64,000 nt of DNA, from assembly GCF_003570905.1 (NCBI RefSeq), contig NZ_QXJM01000039.1, positions 248,001-312,000 on the forward strand. The letters are read 5' to 3'. A program made the position numbers and the translations under genes. The stretch is from Cohnella faecalis. GTDB lineage: Bacteria > Bacillota > Bacilli > Paenibacillales > Paenibacillaceae. Under the pieces are notes generated by a model. The model did not search any database, was not told where the DNA came from, and saw only the letters and a list, made by a program, of their open reading frames with translations. Of this stretch, positions 17,125-26,076 are shown piece by piece (the first letter of the stretch is position 1; the number at the start of each line of letters is the position of its first letter).

Positions 17125-20100
17125 ATGGGGAAGCCTTTTCGTATCGGAGTCGTGGCTCAGCGCCTGGATGGCGAATATTACGGAAAAGTGCTGGCGTCCA
17201 TTCTGAAGGCCGTTCATTCCCGGAATGGGCAGCTTATCGCGGTCGAAATCGCGGATGACGATCTGGAGACGGCTTCCACGGAGCGGCCGGTATCCTTTCA
17301 ATTGGCCGATGCGTGGATTTTGATCATGCCCACCGCAGGAGATGCGCTGCTGCAACGGTTCGGGCAGAGCGGCAAGCCGGTAGTATGCGTAGGATTTCCG
17401 CCGCCGGGCGACGAATACGCCGTTCTTGTCGATGGCCGCGGCGGAATGAAGAAAGCCGTGCTGCACCTGCTCGATCACGGACATCGGAGGATCGCTTTTG
17501 TCGGGCAGCGGGAGCAATACGATCTCTACGAGAGGTACATAGGCTACGTGGAAGCGCTGGCCGAACGCGGCATTCCGGTTGACCCCGAACTGGTGCGTTC
17601 GGCTTCCGATAATTTATTCGAGGGCGGCATGAAAGCCGTCGAAGGTCTTCTGCTAGAGGGAATCGATTTCACGGCGATCGCCGCCGGAACCGATTTGAAC
17701 GCGATCGGGGCAATAGGTGCGCTCCGCAAAGGCGGATTGTCCGTGCCGGGAGACGTTTCCGTAACCGGCTTCGACGATATTTCGCAATCCGCTATCCATA
17801 TCCCGCCTTTGACGACGCTGCGCCAATCGTTCGATCAATTGGGCGAGCGGGCGGTCGGCAAAGCGTTCGAGCTGCTCGAATACGGGGCAACGCCGTTTCG
17901 CGTCGATTACGTGCCCGTTGCGTTCGTTCCGCGTTCCTCCTGCGGGTGCGTACAGAACTTCGAGGTGAACCGGGAGGAGCTCGTTCGAACGCGGCAGAGC
18001 TTGTCCGATCTCCGAACGACCATACACCAAGTGACGAACAGCTATTTTAGAATGACCAACGGGCTCATTCAGGGAATCAAAAGCGAAAGCATTCATATTG
18101 CAAGTCTCTATTGGGATTCGAGCCATTGGGGCTGTTTGGCGCTGTGGGAGACGGATGCCGGCGGAGGCAGAAGCCTTGTCGTTCGCCAAACCTTCAGCAG
18201 GCGGGGAGAGCCCGTTCCGCGGGAAGGCGAGCGGTGCGCGCTGGAGCAGTTCCCTCCTGCCGAGTGGCTGCCTCCTTCGGCCGGTCCCGGCAAAGATGAG
18301 CTCGTCATCGTCCATCCGATCCGTTCTGAGCTTCAAGAATGGGGGTACCTCGTTATGGTTGGGCCGTTCAGCCCCGCCAATCACTATGCGGCCAGCGACA
18401 TGTCGAGGCAAAGCTGCCTCATTCTGGCCGTGACTTTGGAGAGGGAGAAGCTGTGGGGCCGAATACGCTCGATGGCGGAAAAGCTGGAGGTCGTCTCCAG
18501 AACGACGAACGACGGCATATGGGACTGGGATCTGGGGACGAACCGGATCGAATGGAACCTGGGCATGGACAAGGTGCTCAGCCGATCTTCGGCCAAGCTT
18601 ACCGACAAGCCGATTTCGTTCCTGCGGCTCATACACCCTTCCGACAGCGTCAAGGTTCGGGAGGCATTGGCCCCGCCTTACCCGGAAGGCCGGCCGCTTC
18701 AGCTTGAATTCCGGATTCGGGGCCAGGAAGGAAACGATATCTGGCTCTATATGGCGGGAGATATTATCCGGAACGACGAAGGCCGCGCGGTGCGGATGAT
18801 CGGCTCGGTTACCGACATTACGGAGAAGAAGGCGGCCGAAGCCGAGATTATGAGGCTTGCTTATCATGACGCGCTGACAGGGCTGCCGAACCGGCTGCTG
18901 TTCCGAGAGAGGCTTAAGGAAGCGATCGTTCAGGCGAAGAAGGCCGGCGGCAAGCTGTTCGTTCTTATGATCGACTTGGATCGGTTCAAAATTATTAACG
19001 ATACGCTCGGCCATCAGGCGGGAGACCGCCTGCTGTGCAAAGTGGCCGCGACGCTTCAAGCAACGCTCGGCGCGAAGGATACGATTTCTCGCCTGGGCGG
19101 AGACGAATTCATCGTTCTGCTGCCTCGGGCCAAAGCGTTGGAGGACGTCCGCCGGATTACCGAGCTCATGCTGAAGCAGTTGGAGCAGCCCTTCATGCTG
19201 GCGGGACAAGAGCTGTACGTATCGGCGAGCATAGGAACGTCGATGTACCCGGATCAAGCGGGCGATGCGGACACCCTCGTCAAATACGCGGACATGGCCA
19301 TGTATCAAGCCAAAGCGAACGGTGGAAGCGGGATGCGGGTATACACCCCGGACCTGGGCACGCAGAACGCCGAACGGTTCGAGATGGAGAAAGGGCTGCA
19401 CAAAGCGCTGGAGCGGGAACAATTCCGGCTTGTATTCCAGCCTCAGATAGCGCTTGGAACGGGAGCTGTATACGGAGCTGAGGCGTTGGTGAGATGGGAA
19501 TCGGAAGATCGGGTGATCCCGCCGTGCGAGTTTATCCCGCTGGCCGAGGATACCGGGCTCGTCGTGCCGATCGGGCTTTGGGTGCTGCGTCAGGCGTGCG
19601 CGGAGGCGAGACGCTGGGCGGACGCAGGAATGGCGGAGCTCGTCGTTTCGGTCAATTTGTCCGCCCAGCAGCTTGAGACGAACGATTTTCCCGCTACTGT
19701 CCGCAAGGTGCTGGAGGAGACGGGCGTGGCTCCGAATCGGTTGTGTCTTGAAATAACGGAGTACTCCGCCGTGCAAAATCTGGATCGCTGCATCAAGCTG
19801 CTGAAGGAGCTGACGGACATCGGCGTTATTATCGCTATCGACGATTTCGGCACGGGACAATCGCCGCTCGTCCTCCTGAAGCGATTCCCGGTGCAGACGA
19901 TCAAGATCGATCCTTCGTTCGTGCGGGATATGAGCGAGGATTCGGGCGGAGAGGCCATCGTTCGGGCTGTAATCGCGATGTCGCACAGCCTAGGACTGAC
20001 CGTGACGGCAGAGGGCGTCGAGACCGAAGAGCAATTGGAGATTTTGCACCGGATGGAGTGCGACCGCATCCAGGGCTACTATACCGGGCGGCCGATGGCG

Positions 20101-20163
20101 TCGGATGCTTTCGTAGCTTATTATCGAGGAGTGGCGTCGGGAGTATCGTCTTGGGAAAGCTAG
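17125..20163 (+). CDS. LacI-type ligand-binding / PAS / GGDEF / EAL protein
   Basis: 1012 residues. Residues 1-275 are a LacI/periplasmic-binding-like fold (RIGVVAQRLDGEYYGKVL, GHRRIAFVGQ, VPGDVSVTGFDD) but without a DNA-binding helix-turn-helix and without a signal peptide, so ligand sensing happens inside the cell. A linker with an SSCGC motif and a GAF-like part follow, then a PAS domain (about 450-580), a GGDEF domain with intact GGDEF near 658, and an EAL domain with intact EAL near 786. Both a cyclase and a c-di-GMP phosphodiesterase activity are possible. The start has GGCGGGGAG upstream. Confidence 0.9.
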   Translation: MGKPFRIGVVAQRLDGEYYGKVLASILKAVHSRNGQLIAVEIADDDLETASTERPVSFQLADAWILIMPTAGDALLQRFGQSGKPVVCVGFPPPGDEYAVLVDGRGGMKKAVLHLLDHGHRRIAFVGQREQYDLYERYIGYVEALAERGIPVDPELVRSASDNLFEGGMKAVEGLLLEGIDFTAIAAGTDLNAIGAIGALRKGGLSVPGDVSVTGFDDISQSAIHIPPLTTLRQSFDQLGERAVGKAFELLEYGATPFRVDYVPVAFVPRSSCGCVQNFEVNREELVRTRQSLSDLRTTIHQVTNSYFRMTNGLIQGIKSESIHIASLYWDSSHWGCLALWETDAGGGRSLVVRQTFSRRGEPVPREGERCALEQFPPAEWLPPSAGPGKDELVIVHPIRSELQEWGYLVMVGPFSPANHYAASDMSRQSCLILAVTLEREKLWGRIRSMAEKLEVVSRTTNDGIWDWDLGTNRIEWNLGMDKVLSRSSAKLTDKPISFLRLIHPSDSVKVREALAPPYPEGRPLQLEFRIRGQEGNDIWLYMAGDIIRNDEGRAVRMIGSVTDITEKKAAEAEIMRLAYHDALTGLPNRLLFRERLKEAIVQAKKAGGKLFVLMIDLDRFKIINDTLGHQAGDRLLCKVAATLQATLGAKDTISRLGGDEFIVLLPRAKALEDVRRITELMLKQLEQPFMLAGQELYVSASIGTSMYPDQAGDADTLVKYADMAMYQAKANGGSGMRVYTPDLGTQNAERFEMEKGLHKALEREQFRLVFQPQIALGTGAVYGAEALVRWESEDRVIPPCEFIPLAEDTGLVVPIGLWVLRQACAEARRWADAGMAELVVSVNLSAQQLETNDFPATVRKVLEETGVAPNRLCLEITEYSAVQNLDRCIKLLKELTDIGVIIAIDDFGTGQSPLVLLKRFPVQTIKIDPSFVRDMSEDSGGEAIVRAVIAMSHSLGLTVTAEGVETEEQLEILHRMECDRIQGYYTGRPMASDAFVAYYRGVASGVSSWES

Positions 20164-20193
20164 CCGCGAATCGAGTATGAATAGAGGGTTTTT

Positions 20194-20913
20194 ATGAAAA
20201 AGAAAGCGGCATTATCCTGGAGCGGAGGAAAAGACAGCTGCATGGCGCTTGAGCGCTTGGAGCGCGGCGGGGAATACGAGGTATCGTGCTTGCTCACGAC
20301 GGTTCCGCAAGAAATCGGCCGAACCTTCGGACACGGGGAGAGACTGGAGCTGATCCGCGCCCAAGCCGACGCGTTAGGCTTACCAGTGGAATTTATCTCT
20401 TGCTCGTTCGAAAGCTATACGGAGGATTACGTTCGTTCGCTTCTCGAAGCAAAGGCAAAATACAGGCTGTCGGCGGTCGCCTATGGCGATTTGTTCCTGG
20501 CGGAACATCGGGAATGGGGGACGGGAGTCGCTAAAAAGGCGGAATTGGAGGCGGTATATCCGCTGTGGATGGCTCCGAGCGCCGAGGGCGTTGCGCCGGG
20601 AACGGCGCCTGCGGCTTGGAACGAGCGGGAGGCGACTCGTCAAGGGCTGCTCCGGTTCGTGGAGTCCGGTTACCGGGCGATCGTCATCCGCGTGAAGGAT
20701 AACGCGCTCTCGGCGGACTGGCTCGGACGGGAGCTGGATCGGAGTTTCTACGAAGACATCTTGCGGCTTTCGGAAGTATGCCCTATGGGCGAGGGCGGGG
20801 AGTATCATACGTTCGTCTACGACGGCCCCTTGTTCCAGTGGCCCGTCGTCTTCGAGCGCGGCGAAACGAGGCAGCTCGAGACGACGAAACGGCTGGAGAT
20901 CGGAACGGTCTGA
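20194..20913 (+). CDS. Dph6-related ATP pyrophosphatase (diphthine-ammonia-ligase-like)
   Basis: 239 residues. The PP-loop SWSGGKDSCMAL binds ATP; SAVAYGDLFLAEHREW and CPMGEGGEYHTFVYDGP are the conserved Dph6/DUF71 blocks. Bacteria lack diphthamide, so the true substrate is unknown; B12-related or cofactor amidation roles have been suggested for bacterial members. It lies 30 bases behind the GGDEF/EAL gene and may be co-transcribed. Confidence 0.85.
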   Translation: MKKKAALSWSGGKDSCMALERLERGGEYEVSCLLTTVPQEIGRTFGHGERLELIRAQADALGLPVEFISCSFESYTEDYVRSLLEAKAKYRLSAVAYGDLFLAEHREWGTGVAKKAELEAVYPLWMAPSAEGVAPGTAPAAWNEREATRQGLLRFVESGYRAIVIRVKDNALSADWLGRELDRSFYEDILRLSEVCPMGEGGEYHTFVYDGPLFQWPVVFERGETRQLETTKRLEIGTV

Positions 20914-20942
20914 TGCTGATCGGGAATGGGGTTTGTTCTATT

Positions 20943-22133
20943 TCAACGGTCGGCAAGCGAGCTGCGAGCCTGCTTCAGGCCGGTGCGGTCTGCGCGAACG
21001 ATGCCGCTCCGGCGAAACAAGAGCAGCGCGCCCGCCATACTTACGGCAACGAGCATGCCTACTGTCTTAAAGCCGCCGTCTGAGACGTACAGCCATCCCG
21101 ACAGGGCCGACCCGGCCGTCGTTCCGACATACATGGCCGCATTGGCGAGGGAAGAGATCGTTCCGCGCAGCGAGCTGTTCAGCCCTTGCAGCGAGCTTAG
21201 AATAAGCGGGAGCGCCTGACCTCCCGCGAACGAGGCGAAGAAGCATGCGGCGGCGGCAATCTCCGCGTTCGGGCTGTAGGGAGCGAGGAGGTAAGCCGCA
21301 CCGATAGCCGACAAAGCCGCCGTCAGCGCAGCAAGCTTGCCCCATCTCTCCGCTATTCGCGCGCCGAGAAGACTGCCCGTGAGATTGCCGGCTCCGTATA
21401 CGAGCACGAATAAGCCGATCTGTTCGACAGTGAGGGCGTATCGATCCGCGAGCCAGATGCCCAAGTAAGTGAACGAGCCGAAGGAGCCGATAAAATAAAG
21501 CAAATGAGCGGAAAAAGCGAGGGGAGCTCCGGCGGCCGCCCACAGCATTCGGTAGGATTGAGCGATGGATACGCGTCCGCCTGCCGACACCGCTCTCGGC
21601 GGAACGGCCGGCATAACCGTATAGATCCAGATCAGAGCGACAATGCACAGCGCCCCGACACCGAAGAACGGCAGCCGCCAGCTATCGCGGGCGAGCAAGC
21701 TGCCGAGCGGGATGCCGAGAATTTGCGCCAAGGAAAGACCTGCCGTCGCCCAGCCCATCGTCTTCAGAGTTTGGGAAGGAGCGACCAACTGCGGAATGGA
21801 GGCCCATACTTGAGGCGAGACGAAAGCTGCGCATACCCCGGCGGCCAACCGGTACGCGAACAGCGAGGCGAAGCCCGTCGCCGTGCCGCAAAGCGCGGTG
21901 AACAGGGCGAAGCCGACGAGACCGACGAGCAGCACCTTTTTGCGATCCGCTCGATCCGAGAGCGGCCCGGCGACAAGAGCCGTCAGCGCATATCCTAATG
22001 CATACGCCGATACGATCCAGCCGGAGATATCCGTGGCGATTCCGAATTCCGCGCGCAATGTCGGGAGCAATGGGGAGACGATGAACGTATCGGTTCCGAT
22101 CAGGAACATGACGAACGTGAACATGTATCGCAA
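20943..22133 (-). CDS. MFS drug/metabolite transporter
   Basis: 396 residues with 12 predicted helices. GPLSDRADRKKVLL is the loop 2-3 MFS signature, and the N-terminus (GTDTFIVSPLLPTLRAEFGI) is typical of the AraJ/YdhP-like efflux group. The TTG start has GAGGGG seven bases upstream; an ATG lies three codons later. It is divergent from an ArsR regulator over a strong palindrome, so it is probably repressed by that regulator. Confidence 0.9.
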   Translation of the reverse strand: MRYMFTFVMFLIGTDTFIVSPLLPTLRAEFGIATDISGWIVSAYALGYALTALVAGPLSDRADRKKVLLVGLVGFALFTALCGTATGFASLFAYRLAAGVCAAFVSPQVWASIPQLVAPSQTLKTMGWATAGLSLAQILGIPLGSLLARDSWRLPFFGVGALCIVALIWIYTVMPAVPPRAVSAGGRVSIAQSYRMLWAAAGAPLAFSAHLLYFIGSFGSFTYLGIWLADRYALTVEQIGLFVLVYGAGNLTGSLLGARIAERWGKLAALTAALSAIGAAYLLAPYSPNAEIAAAACFFASFAGGQALPLILSSLQGLNSSLRGTISSLANAAMYVGTTAGSALSGWLYVSDGGFKTVGMLVAVSMAGALLLFRRSGIVRADRTGLKQARSSLADR

Positions 22134-22165
22134 GCTTCAACCCCTCACTTAAATTGGAATTATAA

Positions 22166-22199
22166 GTTCATTTGTTCGAATATATTCGAATTATTGAAC
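22166..22199. promoter_or_regulatory. ArsR operator palindrome
   Basis: A perfect 16-bp palindrome TTCGAATATATTCGAA (22175-22190) is flanked symmetrically, four bases out on each side, by GTTCA and TGAAC. It overlaps the -35 box of the regulator promoter and lies 30 bases from the MFS start, so one dimer or two could shut both genes. Confidence 0.7.
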
Positions 22200-22222
22200 G
22201 TTGTCAATCGCTTCGCTATAAT
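22194..22222 (+). promoter_or_regulatory. Sigma-A promoter giving a leaderless ArsR transcript
   Basis: TTGAAC and a perfect TATAAT are 17 bases apart. The ATG of the regulator begins seven bases after the -10 box, where transcription should start. Confidence 0.65.
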
Positions 22223-22228
22223 AAACCC

Positions 22229-22537
22229 ATGAGAACCTTATATCATCCAAAAACAGAAGAGATCGAGCTGCCGACCGTGCTGTATGCGCTCAGCGACCCT
22301 ATTCGGCTGGAGCTGCTTCGTCATGTGCTGAAGTGCAAGGAGATGGCTTGCGGAGAGTATGCGACGGACATTCCGAAGTCGACGATGTCCCACCATTTCA
22401 AGGTGCTGAGGGAATCGGGGGTTATGAATACGCGGCTGGCGGGAACCCAGCGCTTCATGTCGGTGCGGAAAGACGAGCTGGACTCCCGCTTTCCGGGGCT
22501 TCTGGACGCTATCGTCAGAGCGTCCGAATCGAATTAA
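22229..22537 (+). CDS. ArsR family winged-helix repressor (apparently leaderless mRNA)
   Basis: 102 residues with LSDPIRLELLRHVLKC, a DNA-recognition helix in KSTMSHHFKVLRESGV and a C-terminal helix. There is no ribosome binding site: the ATG sits at the predicted transcription start. A Cys pair (KCKEMACGEY) could be an inducer site, though it is not the classical arsenic CxC motif. It overlaps the convergent WYL gene by four bases. The longer frame from 22172 would run through the operator and promoter and is rejected. Confidence 0.85.
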   Translation: MRTLYHPKTEEIELPTVLYALSDPIRLELLRHVLKCKEMACGEYATDIPKSTMSHHFKVLRESGVMNTRLAGTQRFMSVRKDELDSRFPGLLDAIVRASESN

Positions 22538-23502
22538 GCATCTTCATACAGAGCCGCGATGGCGCAGGCTTCCGCAGCGACCGCTTCGGCGAGAGCTGCG
22601 GGCGCGATAACGCGAATGCGCCGGCCGTAAGCCAGAACAATCTCCAGGGCGGATTCCATCGTATGGAATTCCGCCTTGGCTTCTATGGAGCCGTCCTCGG
22701 CGGGCGACTCTTCCGCAACGCGAACGTAACGCTCCCTTCGGAACCTCTCGGCCGCTCCGGCTGCGATCTTCACCGTCGCCGGATAACGAGGCAGGCTCGC
22801 CTTGAAGAGAAGCGTCGACCGCTCCCAATAGTCGGCCAGCGCGAAGTCCTTCGGACGTTCGAACGATTGGTCCGACAGCTCGGCTGTCCGAATTCGCGAA
22901 ATCCGATAAGTGCGCGGCTCGTCCCCTTCTTCTGCCGCGGCAATCATGTACCAGACGCTTTGCTTGGCGACGAGCCCCAACGGGCAAGCGGTGCGCTCCT
23001 TGTCTTCGGACGAGCCCGGCTGCCGGTAAGTGAAGCGAAGCTTCCGCTCCGTCCACGCGGCTTCCTGAACGACGGCCAAGTGCCGATTCTCCTCCGGATC
23101 GGCGGAATGCCAGCCTGCTCCGTCCACGTGGATCCTTTCGCGCACGAATTCCGCATCCGTCCGCGCCGCGTCCGGCAGAGCGGAAAGCAGCTTGTTGAAA
23201 GCGTTCCGCATATCGCCGCCGAGACCGAGGTCCTTGACGACGCTTGAGGATTGAAGCATGAGCAGCGAGCGGATTTCCTCCGTCGTCAGTCCCGTCAGCC
23301 GGCTCCGGTATCCTTCCTGCATGACCCATCCGCCTTGAGCGCCTCTTACCGCATAGATTGGTATTCCCGAAGCGCTGAGCGCTTCCATATCCCGATGAAT
23401 CGTCCGTTCCGATACTTCGAGCTCCTCCGCCAGCTCCTTCGCCGTTCGTCTTCCGTATCGCTGAAGCGAAGCCAGAATGACCAGCAACCGGCCTGCTCTC
23501 AT
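22534..23502 (-). CDS. WYL-domain (YafY-type) transcriptional regulator
   Basis: 322 residues. The N-terminal HTH_11 domain has TAKELAEELEVSERTIHRDM; the WYL part shows KQSVWYMIAAAEEG and YRISRIRTAEL; a WCX-like tail follows. It is divergent from an SDR gene with a small inverted repeat between them. AAGGAGG precedes the ATG. The ligand is unknown. Confidence 0.9.
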   Translation of the reverse strand: MRAGRLLVILASLQRYGRRTAKELAEELEVSERTIHRDMEALSASGIPIYAVRGAQGGWVMQEGYRSRLTGLTTEEIRSLLMLQSSSVVKDLGLGGDMRNAFNKLLSALPDAARTDAEFVRERIHVDGAGWHSADPEENRHLAVVQEAAWTERKLRFTYRQPGSSEDKERTACPLGLVAKQSVWYMIAAAEEGDEPRTYRISRIRTAELSDQSFERPKDFALADYWERSTLLFKASLPRYPATVKIAAGAAERFRRERYVRVAEESPAEDGSIEAKAEFHTMESALEIVLAYGRRIRVIAPAALAEAVAAEACAIAALYEDA

Positions 23503-23550
23503 GAACGACCGCCTCCTTTTTTTTCGTTAGCGCCAGTATACCATTTTAAT

Positions 23551-23567
23551 ATGACAGTAGTTGTCAT
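23551..23567. promoter_or_regulatory. Inverted repeat between WYL regulator and SDR genes
   Basis: ATGACA-GTAGT-TGTCAT is a perfect 6-bp dyad with a five-base centre, in the middle of the 130-base divergent promoter region. It is the natural candidate for the WYL regulator's site. Confidence 0.6.
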
Positions 23568-23632
23568 GTTAGGAGGGGTATGATAGAGAAGCAATCGAAC
23601 ATACCGAGTTGAAACGAGGAGATGGGAAGAGC

Positions 23633-24508
23633 ATGAAGCCATTGCAAGATAGGATAGCGGTCGTCGCCGGATCGACGCGTGGAGCGGGAAGAGCTATTGC
23701 GGTAGAGCTGGGGGCGGCGGGAGCGACTGTGTATTGTACGGGGAGGAGCACCAGAGGCAACCCGTCCGACATCGGTCGATCGGAGACGATCGAAGAGACG
23801 GCCGCGATGGTGACGGAGCGGGGAGGGCGCGGAATTCCCGTCCGGGTCGACCATACCGTGGAGGAAGAAGTGGCGGCGCTGTTCGAGCGCGTGAAGACGG
23901 AGCAGAACGGCAGGCTGGACATTCTGATCAACGACGTGTGGGGCGGGGAAAAGCTGACGGAATGGGGAACGCCGTTCTGGGAGGCCTCATTGGACAAAGG
24001 GCTTCTGATGCAAAGGCGAGGGGTTCATTCCCATATGATTACGAGCCGTTACGGCGTTCCTCTAATGGTCGCCCGGGGCGCAGGGCTGGTCGTGGAGGTG
24101 ACGGACGGCTTCGATTACCGGTATCGCGGCAATTTGTACTACAGCGTCGCCAAGACGTCCGTTATCCATCTGGCGGAAGGAATGGCCGCAGAGCTGAGAC
24201 CGTATGGCGTCGCGGCCGTGTCCGTCACGCCCGGTTTTCTGAGATCGGAAGAGATGCTGGATCATTTCGGCGTGACCGAGGCGAACTGGCGGGATGCGGC
24301 TAAGCAGGATCCGCATTTTCTTCAGTCGGAGACGCCGGCGCTCGTGGCGCGGGGGATCGCTGCGCTGGCCGCCGATCCGGATCTATTCGCCAAGACGGGA
24401 CGGATTTGCACGTCGTGGGGGTTGTCCGACGAGTACGGCATTGCCGATGCCGACGGAAGCAAGCCGCATTGGGGGCGGTATGCGGAGGAGCAAGGCTTCT
24501 ACGCCTAA
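23633..24508 (+). CDS. SDR family oxidoreductase
   Basis: 291 residues of Rossmann-fold protein: VVAGSTRGAGRAIAVEL is the cofactor loop (AGxxxGxG), YYSVAKTSV supplies the YxxxK pair. It resembles the long SDRs that in Bacillota lie next to YafY/WYL regulators. It uses NAD(P)H; the substrate is unknown. The ATG has GAGGAGA upstream, and the in-frame TTG eight codons earlier is less likely. Confidence 0.85.
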   Translation: MKPLQDRIAVVAGSTRGAGRAIAVELGAAGATVYCTGRSTRGNPSDIGRSETIEETAAMVTERGGRGIPVRVDHTVEEEVAALFERVKTEQNGRLDILINDVWGGEKLTEWGTPFWEASLDKGLLMQRRGVHSHMITSRYGVPLMVARGAGLVVEVTDGFDYRYRGNLYYSVAKTSVIHLAEGMAAELRPYGVAAVSVTPGFLRSEEMLDHFGVTEANWRDAAKQDPHFLQSETPALVARGIAALAADPDLFAKTGRICTSWGLSDEYGIADADGSKPHWGRYAEEQGFYA

Positions 24509-24581
24509 TTATCGCGAACGGCCGACGGCTTCATTTTCGGGCAAGCTTGAGAAATTTTTTCGAAGAGCAGCCGCTAACCGA

Positions 24582-24610
24582 TTGACAGGGTTTTCCACGA
24601 GCAGTATGAT
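24582..24610 (+). promoter_or_regulatory. Promoter of the metY operon
   Basis: A perfect TTGACA and TATGAT are 17 bases apart. The transcript would start near 24617 and carry about 135 bases of leader. Confidence 0.7.
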
Positions 24611-24671
24611 TAAACCACTAAATCCGCCTTAAATACTAGGAATTGACGAAAATCCATACTTGCAGCGAGTT

Positions 24672-24724
24672 GACCAGTCAACTGGAGACCGAATTTCCTT
24701 AACGGGAAAGCCGGTCTCTTTCTA
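24672..24724 (+). promoter_or_regulatory. Sulfur-gene leader element (hairpin plus terminator) of metY
   Basis: GACCAGTCAACTGGAGACC begins with a 4-bp hairpin CCAG/CTGG, directly followed by a terminator stem GAGACCG/CGGTCTC and a T-rich run. The same arrangement precedes the sulfonate-type permease and the binding-protein gene in this window. It looks like a transcription attenuator. It is not a recognisable SAM riboswitch or T-box. Confidence 0.5.
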
Positions 24725-24750
24725 TTTTCTAACCCAAGGAGATGAAGAGG

Positions 24751-26073
24751 ATGAGCGATCAAGCCAATCCGCAACGCAAGTGGAGGTTCGACACCTTGCA
24801 GGTGCACGGAGGACAGCAGCCGGATCCGGCGACGGGAGCGAGAGCGGTGCCGATTTACCAGACGACCTCCTTCGTATTCAAAAGCACTGAACATGCCAAA
24901 GCGGTCATCAATTTCGACGAAGTCGGGAACACGTACACGCGGGTCGTCAATCCAACCAACGACGTGCTTGAGCAGCGAATAGCGGCTCTCGAGGGCGGAG
25001 TCGGCGCACTGGCGGTCGCTTCGGGCTCGGCTGCGGTTACGTATTCCATCTTCAACGTAGCGGGTGCAGGCGATGAAATCGTATCGGCCAGCACGCTCTA
25101 CGGCGGGACGTACAACCTGTTCGACGTTACTTTGCCGAAGCTCGGCATCACGACCCGCTTCGTGAATCCCGACGATCCGGAAAATTTCCGGAAAGCCATT
25201 AACGATAAGACGAAGGCGGTATTCATCGAATCGATCGGCAACCCGAGGCTTAACGTCCTCGATATCGAGCGCATCGCCGCTATCGCCCACGAGAACGGCA
25301 TTCCGCTCATCGTGGACAATACTTTCGGAACGCCGTATCTCATTCGTCCTTTCGATCATGGCGCCGACGTCGTCGTCCATTCCGCGACCAAGTACATCGG
25401 CGGTCACGGAACGTCTATCGGAGGGCTTATCGTCGACAGCGGAAAATTCGACTGGACCGGCGGCAAGTTTCCCGGCTTCACGGAGCCGGACAAAAGCTAC
25501 GGCGGATTGCAGTACGTCGAGAAGTTCGGCGAGCTGGCATTCATAACAAAGGTGAGAATTCAATTTCTTAGGGACATCGGAGCAGCGATCAGTCCGTTCA
25601 ACTCGTTCTTGCTGCTTCAAGGAATCGAGACGCTGTCGCTGCGCGTCGAGAAGCATCTCTCCAATGCGCGCCGCGTGGTCGATTATTTGAACAACCATCC
25701 AGACGTTGCGTGGGTCAACTATCCAGGACTGGAGAGCAGCCCTTATTACGAATTGGCGCAAAAATATTTTCCGAAAGGGCCAGGCTCGATCTTTTCCTTC
25801 GGGCTCAAGGGCGGCTACGAGGCGGCGAACCGGTTCATCGACAGCTTGGAGCTGTTCTCCCATCTGGCGAATGTGGCGGACGCGAAGTCGCTCGTTATCC
25901 ATCCGGCCAGCACGACCCATGCTCAGCTGTCGGAGGAGGAATTGCTGGCGGCGGGCGCTTCGCCGGATTTGATCCGCTTATCGATCGGGATCGAGGACCC
26001 CGACGATTTGATCGACGATCTGGAGCAGGCTATCCGCAAGGCAAGCGTTGTCGTTGAAGAAGCTGTAGGCTGA
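24751..26073 (+). CDS. metY: O-acetylhomoserine sulfhydrylase (MetY)
   Basis: 440 residues of PLP enzyme. [35 protein letters not shown] and [12 protein letters not shown] (PLP Lys near residue 214) define the Cys/Met metabolism family; the length and SFGLKGG region fit MetY. It joins O-acetylhomoserine with sulfide to give homocysteine. AAGGAG lies nine bases from the chosen ATG. It heads a likely four-gene operon with HAD, glutaredoxin and LLM genes. Upstream lies TACTAGGAATTGA, similar to half of the CymR box of Bacillus, so cysteine/sulfur control is plausible. Confidence 0.95.
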   Translation: MSDQANPQRKWRFDTLQVHGGQQPDPATGARAVPIYQTTSFVFKSTEHAKAVINFDEVGNTYTRVVNPTNDVLEQRIAALEGGVGALAVASGSAAVTYSIFNVAGAGDEIVSASTLYGGTYNLFDVTLPKLGITTRFVNPDDPENFRKAINDKTKAVFIESIGNPRLNVLDIERIAAIAHENGIPLIVDNTFGTPYLIRPFDHGADVVVHSATKYIGGHGTSIGGLIVDSGKFDWTGGKFPGFTEPDKSYGGLQYVEKFGELAFITKVRIQFLRDIGAAISPFNSFLLLQGIETLSLRVEKHLSNARRVVDYLNNHPDVAWVNYPGLESSPYYELAQKYFPKGPGSIFSFGLKGGYEAANRFIDSLELFSHLANVADAKSLVIHPASTTHAQLSEEELLAAGASPDLIRLSIGIEDPDDLIDDLEQAIRKASVVVEEAVG

Positions 26074-26076
26074 CGG

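Noticed and set aside
17653..19986. A 777-codon minus-strand open frame
   Set aside because: It is the antisense shadow of the GGDEF/EAL gene and has no recognisable domain.
24672..24724. SAM (S-box) riboswitch upstream of metY
   Set aside because: The S-box core blocks are absent and the leader is too short; a different hairpin-terminator element is present.
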